DNA of 55,495 bases from an uncultured Christensenella sp. (GTDB lineage Bacteria > Bacillota > Clostridia > Christensenellales > Borkfalkiaceae). The stretch spans positions 87,818-143,312 of the forward strand of contig CAJUEV010000004.1 in assembly GCA_910585785.1 (NCBI GenBank), given 5' to 3'. The notes under the pieces were generated by a model that saw only the letters and a program-made list of their open reading frames with translations, made no database searches and had not been told where the DNA came from. Numbering within the stretch: the first letter of the stretch is position 1; each line of letters starts with the position of its first letter. A program made the position numbers and the translations under genes. Shown piece by piece: positions 41,714 to 50,532 of this stretch.

Positions 41714-42568
41714 TTAAGAAAGTTTTATATAGTCGTTTATAAGCGGAAAAATCTGCGCCCAATAGATGTTAAGCAACACCACTCCCGCTATGAGGGCGGC
41801 AAAGACGAACACCGTCGCCAAATCGCGCCCGCCGAATTTGAGTTTTTTGTATTTTGTGCGGTTTTTCGAGCCGGAGTAGCAGCGCGCGTCCATAGCGTCG
41901 CCAAGTTCGTCGGCGCGCCTGAAAGCGGAAATAAGCAATGGAATCAAAATGGGCACTATCGCCTTTATTCGCTTGAAAACGTTGCCGCTTTCAAAGTCGG
42001 CTCCGCGTGCCTTTTGCGCGGCGATTATGCGGTTTGTTTCGTCTATAAGCGTGGGAATAAACCTAAGCGCTATCGACATTATAAGCGCAAGTTCGTGTAC
42101 GGGGAACTTGATGTATTTTAACGGTTTAAGCAAACTTTCAATACCGTCGGTAAGCGCGACGGGCGTTGTGGTAAGCGTAAGCACCGAAGAAGCCATTACC
42201 AAAAAGAAAAGTCTTGAAGTTAAAAATACCGTGTTTATAATTCCTTCGCGGGTGATTTTGAAAATCCACCACTGCGCGTAAACGGTTTGCCCGCCGTGGA
42301 AAAACAAGTTGAGCACCGCGGTAAACACCACGATAAAGATTATGCCTTTTACCGAGCGCAAAACTCTGCCGAACGGTACGCGCGCGGCGGCAAGCGCGGC
42401 GATTATTACAATTACGCACGCAAGCAGCGAATAAAAGTTTGAAGAAACGAAAAGCAGCGTTATAAACGCTATAAGCGCCAATATTTTTGTTCTTGGGTCG
42501 AGTTTGTGGACGAACGACTGCGCGGGATAATACTGTCCGAAAGTAACGTCGTTAAGCATTTTCGCCAC
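41714..42568 (-). CDS. ecfT: ECF transporter transmembrane subunit EcfT
   Basis: EcfT couples the ATPases to substrate-specific S components in energy-coupling-factor vitamin and metal uptake systems. The 284-aa protein has several hydrophobic segments and the coupling-helix motifs with the A-R-G signature (AAQKARGADF and DAMDARCYSG near residues 190-230). It opens with FGQYYPAQSFVHKLDPRTKI. It overlaps the EcfA gene by 17 bases. No S component is in the window; group II modules share one EcfAT core among many S proteins. Confidence 0.93.
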   Translation of the reverse strand: MAKMLNDVTFGQYYPAQSFVHKLDPRTKILALIAFITLLFVSSNFYSLLACVIVIIAALAAARVPFGRVLRSVKGIIFIVVFTAVLNLFFHGGQTVYAQWWIFKITREGIINTVFLTSRLFFLVMASSVLTLTTTPVALTDGIESLLKPLKYIKFPVHELALIMSIALRFIPTLIDETNRIIAAQKARGADFESGNVFKRIKAIVPILIPLLISAFRRADELGDAMDARCYSGSKNRTKYKKLKFGGRDLATVFVFAALIAGVVLLNIYWAQIFPLINDYIKLS

Positions 42569-44441
42569 CTCCGAACGCCTGTATTACTTTTTCGGAAAAG
42601 CCGCTTACGGTAAAGTCACTTTCTAAAATTATGCCTTGTTCTGCAAGACTGCGGGTAATTTTGGCTGTAAGCGGAATATCCAGCCCCAAAGCCGTCAATT
42701 CTTCCGTGCGCTTAAACAAATTTGCGGGCGAGTCGCAAGCAAAAGTTTTGCCTTCTGAAATTACCGCGGCTTGCGTGCAATTTTCGGCGACTTCGTCCAT
42801 ATCGTGCGATACAATAATTACGGTGCTGCACCACTCCTTATGGAGTTTGTGCAAAAGTTCCATAATTTCGCTTTTGCCCTTGGGGTCAAGCCCTGCGGCA
42901 GGCTCGTCCAAAATAAGAATTTGCGGTTTTGTTACGATTACGCCCGCAATAGCAACCCTTCGCTTTTGTCCGCCCGATAAATCGAACGGGGATTTATCCT
43001 TTACTTCCGCATAGTTAAGCCCGACTATTTCAAGACTGCTTTTTACTGCTTGTTCCACTTCTTCCGCGGAAAGTTTTTTATTGAAATTTTTCAATCCGAA
43101 AGCGACGTCCGCAAAAACCGTTTCGGCAAACAACTGATACTCGGGATACTGAAAGACCATTCCCACGTTTGCGCGCAGCGCTTTAAAGTCGCATTTTTTG
43201 CTTGCCAAATTAAATTGCCCCACGGATATGGCGGGAAGAAGGGGTGCGGGACAGCCTTTTTTCGGCTTTTTTACACGGAAACCTTTTTGGGACTGAGGAA
43301 GCCTTATCAGCGCGTTTAGGTGCTGCACCAAAGTAGATTTTCCGCTGCCCGTATGCCCTATTATACCGAAAAATTCGCCGTCCGATATATGCAAGTCCAC
43401 GCCGTTGAGAGCGCGCGAAGCAAATGGCGACTTTTTGGAGTAGGTAAACGTGAGATTGTTAATATCTATGTCCCATTCGCCGTCATTTTTGACGCGTTCG
43501 GGCTTATACTTGACGTTTTCATCCCCGAATATGCCTCGGTTAAGCAAGTTTTCGGCAATTTCGCGTGAAAGTTCTTCCGGTTTAAGTACGTTTGAAATAC
43601 TCATACCCGCGCCGCGTAAATTGTGCGCTATTTTACTTATTTCCGGCAAACAGAGATTATACGTTTCAAGCTGTTCGCCTTTTTCGAATATTTCTTCGGG
43701 CGCGCCCTGCAAGACGATTTCGCCCTTGTTCATTACGATAGTCCTGTCCGCAAGCAGTGCTTCGTCCATAAAATGGGTAATTAATATAACCGTCATCCCC
43801 TCCTCTTTATTGAGGCGGCGGACGACTTCCATAACTTCCCTTCTGCCCTTGGGGTCAAGCATTGCGGTGGACTCGTCCAATATCAAAACGTCCGGTTTTA
43901 CGGCAAGCACGCCCGCAACGGCTATGCGCTGTTTTTGCCCGCCAGAAAGTCTTGTAGGGGTTGCGTTGCGGTATTTTTCCATTCCAACCGCTTTAAGCGC
44001 CCAGTCTATTCTTCTGCCTATTTCTTCGCGCTCGATTCCTATATTTTCGGGACCGAAGGCTATGTCGTCCTCAACGATTGAAGCCACCATCTGGTTATCG
44101 GGATTTTGAAACACCACGCCAACGTGCTTTCTTACGTCCATAGCGCTTTCCGCAAGCACAGTCCGGTTCTTTTGACCTAAGATACTCTCCTCCGGCACCG
44201 TCTTGTCCTCCGTCAAGTTAAAACCCAATACGCAGACTTTGCCTGCTTCCGCTATCAAAAGTCCGTTTAAAAGGCGTGCAAGCGTGGATTTTCCGCTGCC
44301 GTTATGCCCTATAACGGACAAAAATTCACCTTTGCGGACTCTGAAAGTAACCCCGTTTAAGGCGGGAGTTTCCGAACCCGAATAGGTAAATCTTACGTTT
44401 TCGCATTCAATTATATTTTCTACTATGTTTTCTTCGGACAT
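42552..44441 (-). CDS. ecfA: Fused EcfA1-EcfA2 ATPase of the ECF transporter core
   Basis: A 629-aa single chain carries two ABC ATPase domains that are normally separate EcfA1 and EcfA2. The first has Walker A GHNGSGKSTLARLL, signature LSGGQKQR and Walker B VLILDESTAMLDP, followed by the EcfA C-terminal region. The second, from about residue 340, has GHTGSGKSTLVQHL, LSGGQKRR and LILDEPAAGLDP. Between Walker A and Q-loop of domain 2 is a short basic insertion (RVKKPKKGCPAPLL). The order ecfA-ecfT-truA is standard. Upstream lie a -10/-35 and a perfect palindrome. Confidence 0.92.
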   Translation of the reverse strand: MSEENIVENIIECENVRFTYSGSETPALNGVTFRVRKGEFLSVIGHNGSGKSTLARLLNGLLIAEAGKVCVLGFNLTEDKTVPEESILGQKNRTVLAESAMDVRKHVGVVFQNPDNQMVASIVEDDIAFGPENIGIEREEIGRRIDWALKAVGMEKYRNATPTRLSGGQKQRIAVAGVLAVKPDVLILDESTAMLDPKGRREVMEVVRRLNKEEGMTVILITHFMDEALLADRTIVMNKGEIVLQGAPEEIFEKGEQLETYNLCLPEISKIAHNLRGAGMSISNVLKPEELSREIAENLLNRGIFGDENVKYKPERVKNDGEWDIDINNLTFTYSKKSPFASRALNGVDLHISDGEFFGIIGHTGSGKSTLVQHLNALIRLPQSQKGFRVKKPKKGCPAPLLPAISVGQFNLASKKCDFKALRANVGMVFQYPEYQLFAETVFADVAFGLKNFNKKLSAEEVEQAVKSSLEIVGLNYAEVKDKSPFDLSGGQKRRVAIAGVIVTKPQILILDEPAAGLDPKGKSEIMELLHKLHKEWCSTVIIVSHDMDEVAENCTQAAVISEGKTFACDSPANLFKRTEELTALGLDIPLTAKITRSLAEQGIILESDFTVSGFSEKVIQAFGGGENA

Positions 44442-44473
44442 TAATTACCTGAAAAGTGTTATTTTTCGGATAA

Positions 44474-44502
44474 ATTATAACAAATCAAGCATAAATTAAC
44501 AA
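44474..44502 (-). promoter_or_regulatory. Promoter of the ecfA-ecfT-truA operon
   Basis: Minus strand TTGTTA (44502-44497), 17-base spacer, TATAAT (44479-44474). It faces away from the nifJ promoter in the 262-base divergent gap. Confidence 0.75.
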
Positions 44503-44512
44503 CAATTTATGC
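44489..44512. promoter_or_regulatory. Palindrome over the ecfA -35 box
   Basis: GCATAAATT (44489-44497), AACAAC, AATTTATGC (44504-44512): a perfect 9-bp inverted repeat covering the -35 region of the ecf operon, a candidate repressor site. Confidence 0.6.
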
Positions 44513-44614
44513 GCTTTTATTGTGAAAGTACGGTAAAAAATTTTACGGCGATTAACAAGACGCGCCGTTTGCCGCCGTTTTTTGCTTATTTGGGACAAAA
44601 TTAAACGTCTGCTG

Positions 44615-44643
44615 TTGACATTTTTAAGGTAGTGCATTATAAT
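44615..44643 (+). promoter_or_regulatory. nifJ promoter
   Basis: Plus strand TTGACA (44615-44620), 17-base spacer, TATAAT (44638-44643), a perfect consensus, in keeping with high expression of a central enzyme. Start near 44651, about 53 bases before the ATG. Flanking repeats are listed separately. Confidence 0.92.
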
Positions 44644-44654
44644 AATGTAGTGCA
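44629..44654 (+). repeat. Direct repeat around the nifJ -10 box
   Basis: GTAGTGCA occurs at 44629-44636 and 44647-44654 (18-bp period), bracketing TATAAT; between them CATTATAATAATG is an odd palindrome over the -10 box. It may be an operator. Confidence 0.5.
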
Positions 44655-44703
44655 ATTATTGCGCAAAACATTATTTTGATAATTATAATTCGGAGGTTTT
44701 TTA

Positions 44704-47700
44704 ATGAAAAAATTGACTATCGACGGTAATACCGCCGCGAGCCACGTAGCGTATGCCTTCTCGGAAGTCGCGGCTATTTATCCCATTACGCCTTCTTCGC
44801 CTATGGCGGAAGTTGCGGACGAATGGGCGACCGCCGGCAGAACGAATATGTGGGGGCAAAAAGTAAGAATTGCCGAAATGCAGTCCGAAGGCGGCGCGGC
44901 AGGCGCCGTGCACGGTTCGCTTAGCGCAGGCGCTTTGACAAGCACCTACACCGCTTCGCAGGGTCTTTTGTTGATGATTCCCAATATGTACAAAATATCG
45001 GGCGAACTGCTTCCTATGGTTATGCACGTTTCGGCGCGCGCGCTTGCAGCGCACTCCCTTAACATTTTCGGCGACCACGCGGACGTTATGGCTTGCCGTC
45101 AGACGGGTTTTGCGATGTTGTGCGCTTCTTCCGTACAGGAAGTTATGGATTTGGCGCTGGTTGCGCACCTTTCCACGCTTAAAACGAAAGTGCCCTTTAT
45201 ACACTTCTTCGACGGATTCAGGACAAGCCACGAAGTAGCGAAAATAGACGTTTGGGACGAAGCGGACGATTACGCCGAAATTCGCGCTATATGCGACGAA
45301 GTCGGACTTGCCGCCGACGTTGCCGACTTTAAGTCGCGCTCGTTAAACCCCGAACACCCCATTCAGAAAGGTACCGCGCAGAACGGCGACACATACTTCC
45401 AGAACAGGGAAACGGCTAACTCGTACTACGAAGCCGCTCCCGCTATCGTTCAAAAAATGATGGATACCGTTTCGGCAAAGTGCGGAAGAAAATATCACCT
45501 TTTCGATTACGTGGGCGCGCCCGACGCGGACAAAGTGATAGTTTGTATGGGTTCCGGCTGCGAAACAATTGAAGAAACGGTCAACAAGTTAAACGCTATG
45601 GGCAAAAAATACGGACTTGTAAAAGTACGTCTTTACCGTCCTTTCGTTGCTGACGCGTTTGTTTCCGCATTGCCTGCAACCGTTAAAAAGATTGCGGTGC
45701 TTGACAGAACGAAAGAGCCCGGCTCTTTGGGCGAGCCTTTGTACCTTGACGTTTGCTCCGCCCTGCTTGAAAAAGGCGTAACCAAAGTAAAGGTTTACGG
45801 CGGCAGATACGGTCTCGGCTCGAAAGAGTTTACCCCCTCTATGGTGCTTGCGGTTTATAAAAACCTTGAAAAGAAAGCGCCCAAAAACCACTTTACGATT
45901 GGTATTTACGAGGACGTTACAAATTCTTCTTTGGACTTCTCGCAGAAATTCGACGCCGCTCCCGAAGGTTCTACCAGCTGCAAATTCTACGGCTTGGGCT
46001 CCGACGGTACGGTAGGCGCAAACAAAAACTCTATTAAAATTATCGGCGACCACACGGACAAGCACGCGCAGGCGTACTTCTTCTACGATTCGAAGAAATC
46101 GGGCGGTATTACCGTTTCGCACCTCCGCTTCGGCGACACCCCCATTCAGTCCGAATATCTTATCGACAGCGCGGACTTCGTTCAGTGCTCTAACCCTTCG
46201 TACGTAACGCGTTACAATATGACGGGCGACATTAAGGACGGCGGAACCTTCCTTATAAACACTTCCGCCACCACCGTTGAAGCGCTTGAAGCCTTCCTTC
46301 CCGCAAAAGTTAAGCAGGACATTGCGAAAAAGCACATCAATCTTTACGTTATCGACGCAATAAAGATTGCGGCTGATTTGGGACTTCGCGGCAGAACCAA
46401 CACCATTTTGCAGTCCGCTTTCTTCCGCGTGAATCCGCAGATTATGCCCTATGACAAAGCCATAGAATATATGAAGTATATGGCTAAAAAATCTTTCGGC
46501 AGAAAGGGCGACGCGATTGTTCAGATGAACTATAACGCAATAGACGCGGCTGCCGGCGACAACCTTATAAAAATAGACGTGCCTGCAAGCTGGGCTAAGG
46601 CAACAAAGGGCGCGAAGATGGTTAAGGGCGCCGACAACGAATACTATCAGGAAATTATTAAGCCTATTCTTTATCTTGAAGGCGACAAACTTAAATCTTC
46701 GCAGTTCAACGCGGACGGACACGTTCCCACCGGTACCACCAAATACGAAAAACGCGGCGTTGCAGTATTGGTACCCCAGATTGACCTTGCAAAGTGCATA
46801 CAGTGCGGACAGTGCTCGTTTGTGTGCCCCCACGCCTGCCTAAGACCCGCTGTTGTGGCGGTAGGCGCGGACAAACCCAAGACGCTTAAAACCAAGGCGG
46901 CAATCGGTTTGCCCAACTATGAATACAGAATGCAGGTTTCGCCCCTCGACTGTATGGGCTGCGGCGTTTGCGCGACCGTTTGCCCCGTTAAAGACGGCGG
47001 AGCGATTAAAATGGTTCCCCTTGCGGAATCTCTTGCTAACGGCGAGGACAAAAACTGGGAGTTTGCGGTTGACCTTCCCGAAGTCGACACTTCCAAATTC
47101 TCCAAATCGACGGTTAAAGGCTGCCAGTTTGCAACGCCTTTGTTTGAGTTCTCCGGCGCGTGCGCAGGCTGCGGCGAAACTCCTTACGTAAAGGTAATAA
47201 CCCAGCTGTTCGGCGAAGATATGGTTGTGGCTAACGCGACGGGTTGCTCGTCAATATACGGCGGCTCCTCCCCCACTTGCCCTTACACCACCAACAAGCA
47301 GGGACGCGGTCCCGCCTGGGCGAACTCCTTGTTTGAGGACAACGCGGAATTCGGCTACGGTATGAACCTTGCTTACAGCGCAAGAAGAAACGCCGTTAAG
47401 GGCAAAGTTGAAAAACTTGCCGAACTCTGGAAGGACAGCGAAGAAGCAAGCGCGGTTTGCAAGGCGTACCTTGAAGCGTTTGAAGACAGAGAACCTTCCA
47501 AAAAGGCTTCCGCAGAACTTTTGAAAGTTTTGGAAAGCTGCAACGGCTGCGGCTGCGAGGCTGACGCGCTTGTAAAAGAAATTCTTGACGATAAGGACTG
47601 CCTTGCTAAGAAGTCCATTTGGATATTCGGCGGCGACGGCTGGGCTTACGACATTGGTTACGGCGGACTTGACCACGTGCTTGCCAGCGGCGAAGACGTA

Positions 47701-48240
47701 AACGTGCTTGTACTTGATACCGAAGTTTACTCTAACACGGGCGGTCAGGCAAGTAAGGCGACAAACATAGGCGCCGTTGCTAAGTTTGCTTCTGCCGGCA
47801 AGAGAGTAAAGAAAAAGGATTTGGGTATGATTGCCAAATCTTACGGCTACGTTTACGTTGCTCAGTGCGCAATGGGCTCTAACCCTGCACAGCTTCTTAA
47901 AGCGCTGACGGAAGCGGAAGCATACCACGGTCCTTCGCTTATCATATGCTACGCGCCCTGCATCAACCACGGCATTAATATGACCAAGAGCCAGCTTGAA
48001 GAAAAAGCGGCGGTTGACTGCGGCTATTGGCAGCTGTACAGATATAATCCCGACGGCGAAGTATTTACGCTTGACAGTAAAGAACCCACGGGCGACTATC
48101 AGGCATTCCTTGCGGGCGAAACCCGCTATGCTTCGCTTGTAAAAACTCAGGGCGAAGACGTTGCGAACGAACTGTTCAGACAGACGGAAGAATCTGCAAA
48201 GGCGCGCATTGAAACTTATAAAAAACTTGCGGGCAAATAA
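44704..48240 (+). CDS. nifJ: Pyruvate:ferredoxin (flavodoxin) oxidoreductase
   Basis: PFOR converts pyruvate and CoA to acetyl-CoA, CO2 and reduced ferredoxin, the centre of clostridial fermentation. The 1178-aa single-chain form has fused domains: the N-terminal TPP-region (SHVAYAFSEVAAIYPITPSSPMAE), a CoA-binding part, two ferredoxin-type 4Fe-4S sites (CIQCGQCSFVCP near residue 700 and CMGCGVCATVCP near 755), then a further cluster-linked CAGCGE and the TPP-binding end (GDGWAYDIGYGGLDH...NTGGQ) near 975. RBS CGGAGG precedes the ATG. Full length, no defects seen. Confidence 0.97.
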   Translation: MKKLTIDGNTAASHVAYAFSEVAAIYPITPSSPMAEVADEWATAGRTNMWGQKVRIAEMQSEGGAAGAVHGSLSAGALTSTYTASQGLLLMIPNMYKISGELLPMVMHVSARALAAHSLNIFGDHADVMACRQTGFAMLCASSVQEVMDLALVAHLSTLKTKVPFIHFFDGFRTSHEVAKIDVWDEADDYAEIRAICDEVGLAADVADFKSRSLNPEHPIQKGTAQNGDTYFQNRETANSYYEAAPAIVQKMMDTVSAKCGRKYHLFDYVGAPDADKVIVCMGSGCETIEETVNKLNAMGKKYGLVKVRLYRPFVADAFVSALPATVKKIAVLDRTKEPGSLGEPLYLDVCSALLEKGVTKVKVYGGRYGLGSKEFTPSMVLAVYKNLEKKAPKNHFTIGIYEDVTNSSLDFSQKFDAAPEGSTSCKFYGLGSDGTVGANKNSIKIIGDHTDKHAQAYFFYDSKKSGGITVSHLRFGDTPIQSEYLIDSADFVQCSNPSYVTRYNMTGDIKDGGTFLINTSATTVEALEAFLPAKVKQDIAKKHINLYVIDAIKIAADLGLRGRTNTILQSAFFRVNPQIMPYDKAIEYMKYMAKKSFGRKGDAIVQMNYNAIDAAAGDNLIKIDVPASWAKATKGAKMVKGADNEYYQEIIKPILYLEGDKLKSSQFNADGHVPTGTTKYEKRGVAVLVPQIDLAKCIQCGQCSFVCPHACLRPAVVAVGADKPKTLKTKAAIGLPNYEYRMQVSPLDCMGCGVCATVCPVKDGGAIKMVPLAESLANGEDKNWEFAVDLPEVDTSKFSKSTVKGCQFATPLFEFSGACAGCGETPYVKVITQLFGEDMVVANATGCSSIYGGSSPTCPYTTNKQGRGPAWANSLFEDNAEFGYGMNLAYSARRNAVKGKVEKLAELWKDSEEASAVCKAYLEAFEDREPSKKASAELLKVLESCNGCGCEADALVKEILDDKDCLAKKSIWIFGGDGWAYDIGYGGLDHVLASGEDVNVLVLDTEVYSNTGGQASKATNIGAVAKFASAGKRVKKKDLGMIAKSYGYVYVAQCAMGSNPAQLLKALTEAEAYHGPSLIICYAPCINHGINMTKSQLEEKAAVDCGYWQLYRYNPDGEVFTLDSKEPTGDYQAFLAGETRYASLVKTQGEDVANELFRQTEESAKARIETYKKLAGK

Positions 48241-48259
48241 TTGAATTGATTTGACGGAA

Positions 48260-48300
48260 AAGCCGCCGCGCTGAGTTTTAAAGCGCGGCGGCTTATTATT
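48260..48300 (+). terminator. nifJ terminator
   Basis: Plus-strand 13-bp stem AAGCCGCCGCGCT / AGCGCGGCGGCTT with a nine-base loop, followed by ATTATT. It directly abuts the promoter at 48299. Confidence 0.9.
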
Positions 48301-48327
48301 GACAAAAAATAAGGTTTATTTTATAAT
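48299..48327 (+). promoter_or_regulatory. Perfect promoter in front of the flavin-reductase remnant
   Basis: Plus strand TTGACA (48299-48304), 17-base spacer, TATAAT (48322-48327). The start site would fall at or next to the ATG at 48335. Confidence 0.85.
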
Positions 48328-48334
48328 ATTTTTT

Positions 48335-48530
48335 ATGAAAATTTGCGTTATAAATTTCAGCGGCAGAAAAAACGGAAATTGCCGAAATATCGCCTCAAGT
48401 CGAAGACGGCGAAAAAGCGGACGTATTGTTTTTAAGCGCGAAAAAATACGGCAAAAAAAGTATTGACGGCGATTTGACGCAAAGCAGCGCCGCCTTACAG
48501 GATATTGAAAAATTTATTGCACAAAATTAA
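48335..48530 (+). pseudogene. Remnant of an NADPH-dependent FMN reductase-like gene
   Basis: The first ~20 codons read MKICVINFSGRKNGNCRNIA, matching the start of flavodoxin-fold FMN reductases (usual form ...NGSPRKNGN). The frame then slips: a +1 frame carries the rest, ending VLFLSAKKYGKKSIDGDLTQ and a C-terminal helix like the family's end (ALQDIEKFIAQN). About 65 residues remain of an expected ~170-190, so the middle is deleted and the frame broken. The 329-base gap at 48241-48569 contains only this, a promoter and two terminators. It could instead be a chimaeric micro-gene, but decay is simpler. Confidence 0.65.
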
Positions 48531-48532
48531 AA

Positions 48533-48567
48533 AAACCGCTCCGAAAATTTTATTTTCGGAGCGGTAA
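48533..48567 (-). terminator. Bidirectional terminator after aguB
   Basis: Stem ACCGCTCCGAAAA / TTTTCGGAGCGGT (loop TAAAAT-like), with TTTTTTT following on the minus strand just after the aguB stop and an A-tract on the other side. It ends the polyamine operon and may stop the remnant's plus-strand transcript. Confidence 0.9.
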
Positions 48568-48569
48568 CT

Positions 48570-49445
48570 TTATTTATTGGTTATGTCTTTATAAGTTTCG
48601 GGACGGCGGTCGCGGAAAAGCCCCCACTCTAAACGTGCTTTTGCAAGTTCGTCCAAGTCGAACTCTGCGCAAATTACGCCTTGCTCGCTTCTGCCAAGCG
48701 AAACAACTTTTTCACCCGTGTTGTCCGCAATAAACGAACAACCGTAAAAATTAAGCGAGGACTTTTGTCCGCCGTTTGCCTGCGAAGGCGAAACTTTTTC
48801 TTCACCCACTCTGTTTGCGGCGGCAACGGGCATAAGATTTGCCGCGGCGTGCCCCTGCATAACTCTTTGCCAATGTCCCGCGCTGTCCGCGCCCAAAATA
48901 GGTTCGCTGCCGATTGCGGTGGGATAAAGTATTATTTCCGCACCGTTAAGAGCAAGCGCGCGAGCCGTTTCGGGAAACCACTGGTCCCAGCAAATGCCCA
49001 CGCCTATTACTCCGTAAGAAGTTTTAAACGTTTTAAAGCCGGTGTCGCCGGGGGTGAAATAAAATTTTTCCTGATAGTAATGGTCGTCGGGAATGTGCGT
49101 TTTGCGGTAAACTCCCAAAATTTTTCCGCCGTCCAAAACGGCAACCGAATTATATAAAACGTTGCCGTCTTTTTCATAAAAACTTACGGGAATAACCGCA
49201 TTGTACTTTTGCGAAAGCGGCAGCAGCGCTTTTATTGCAGCGTTGTTTTCTGTTTCTTCCGCAAAGTCATAAAAATCGTAATTGCGTTGCTGGCAAAAAT
49301 ATTCCCTTTCAAAAAGTTCTGGCAATAAAATTACGTTTGCGCCGTTTTTAGCCGCTTCGACAACGTATTTTTCCGCTTTTTTAATATTTTCTTCACGATT
49401 AGCGCTGCACGCAAACTGCGCGCAGGCAATTTTTACATTCCTCAT
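48570..49445 (-). CDS. aguB: N-carbamoylputrescine amidase
   Basis: Hydrolyses N-carbamoylputrescine to putrescine, CO2 and ammonia. The 291-aa nitrilase-superfamily protein shows the Glu-Lys-Cys triad: LLPELFEREYF, RKTHIPDDHYYQEKFYF and GICWDQWFPETARAL (catalytic Cys near residue 153). EKFYFTPGDTGF and QRVMQGHAAANLMPVAAANR are typical of plant and bacterial N-carbamoylputrescine amidases. It is 12 bases after aguA. Confidence 0.94.
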   Translation of the reverse strand: MRNVKIACAQFACSANREENIKKAEKYVVEAAKNGANVILLPELFEREYFCQQRNYDFYDFAEETENNAAIKALLPLSQKYNAVIPVSFYEKDGNVLYNSVAVLDGGKILGVYRKTHIPDDHYYQEKFYFTPGDTGFKTFKTSYGVIGVGICWDQWFPETARALALNGAEIILYPTAIGSEPILGADSAGHWQRVMQGHAAANLMPVAAANRVGEEKVSPSQANGGQKSSLNFYGCSFIADNTGEKVVSLGRSEQGVICAEFDLDELAKARLEWGLFRDRRPETYKDITNK

Positions 49446-49457
49446 AACCTTTCCTTT

Positions 49458-50531
49458 TTATTTTACAAGCGGTATCTGCTGAGTAAGGCAGTGCACGTTT
49501 CCGCCGCCTTTTATAATTTCAACCGCGTCAAACGCAATTATTTTTCTGTCTTCAAAGCATTTGCTTAAAATGTCGACGGCGGTTTTATCGTTGACGTCGC
49601 CGAACTGCGGCACAAGCACCGCATAATTGCAAACGTAAAAATTTACATACGATGCCGCAAGGCAATCGTCCAAGGTGCGCTCTATTTCACCCTGTTCATA
49701 AACAAATCCGTCAAGGTCGCTTTGGTTGAATTTTACGGGTTTTTCCGGAAACGGCAACAGCACCACTTCAAAGCCGTTTTCTTTCAGAATTTTTATATTT
49801 TCAACGCAGCGGCGCTTTTGCTCGCACTCGGCTTCCGTCCAGCCGTGAACAACTGTATTTTCGCCGACAAAAGCGCAAATATTATCAACGTGCCCGTTGG
49901 TTTCATCACCGATAACCCCGTAAGGCAGCCAGATAACCTTGTTCGCTCCCAGATAGCGCATTAAATTATTTTCAATTTCTTTCTTGCTCATATTCGGGTT
50001 TCTGCCCGCGCTAAGCAAACATTCTTCCGTGGTGATTACCGTGCCTGCGCCGTTTGAATGAATAGAGCCGCCTTCCAGAACGAACGGGCGGGCGGAAATG
50101 CACTCCGTTTCAAGTTTTTTGCACGCTTCGGCGGCAAACTTATCGTCGTCGTCCCAATGCGGATAGAGCCCGTCCGCTTCTCCTCCCCACGCGTTGAAGC
50201 GCCAGTCTATGCCCTTTAAAGTTTTGTCGTCCGTTACGAAGGTGGGCGCCATATCGCGCGCCCAACAGTCGTCGGTTTTTATAGTCCAAAGTTGCACGCA
50301 GCCTTTTTCTATTTCGCCGCAAAGCGCTTTTTCGGCGCTTTGTTTTCCTTCTTCGGAAACCGCAACAAAAACTTTTTCACATTTTGCTATTGCTTTTATT
50401 ATTTTTGCAAAAACCGCGCGGGCGGGCTGTGCGCCGTGCGTCCAGCTACCCTTTCTTTCCGGCCAAATCATAATTGTGCCAAAGTGCGGCGAATACTCCA
50501 CAGGCATACGGTATCCTTTTGATTTATCCAT
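49458..50531 (-). CDS. aguA: Agmatine deiminase
   Basis: Converts agmatine to N-carbamoylputrescine and ammonia. The 357-aa guanidino-modifying enzyme has the N-terminal MPVEYSPHFGTIMIWPERKGSWTHG, CWARDMAPTFV, the EGGSIHSNGAGTVITTEECLL and GDETNGHVDNICAF regions, and the nucleophile Cys in GGGNVHCLTQQIP near residue 350. All are family hallmarks. It lies between nspC (1 base) and aguB (12 bases). Confidence 0.96.
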   Translation of the reverse strand: MDKSKGYRMPVEYSPHFGTIMIWPERKGSWTHGAQPARAVFAKIIKAIAKCEKVFVAVSEEGKQSAEKALCGEIEKGCVQLWTIKTDDCWARDMAPTFVTDDKTLKGIDWRFNAWGGEADGLYPHWDDDDKFAAEACKKLETECISARPFVLEGGSIHSNGAGTVITTEECLLSAGRNPNMSKKEIENNLMRYLGANKVIWLPYGVIGDETNGHVDNICAFVGENTVVHGWTEAECEQKRRCVENIKILKENGFEVVLLPFPEKPVKFNQSDLDGFVYEQGEIERTLDDCLAASYVNFYVCNYAVLVPQFGDVNDKTAVDILSKCFEDRKIIAFDAVEIIKGGGNVHCLTQQIPLVK

Positions 50532-50532
50532 A

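Noticed and set aside
45589..46833. 414-aa open frame antisense to nifJ (minus strand)
   Set aside because: It is a codon-structure shadow of nifJ: no ribosome-binding site, no recognisable domain, and nifJ is unmistakable in the other strand.
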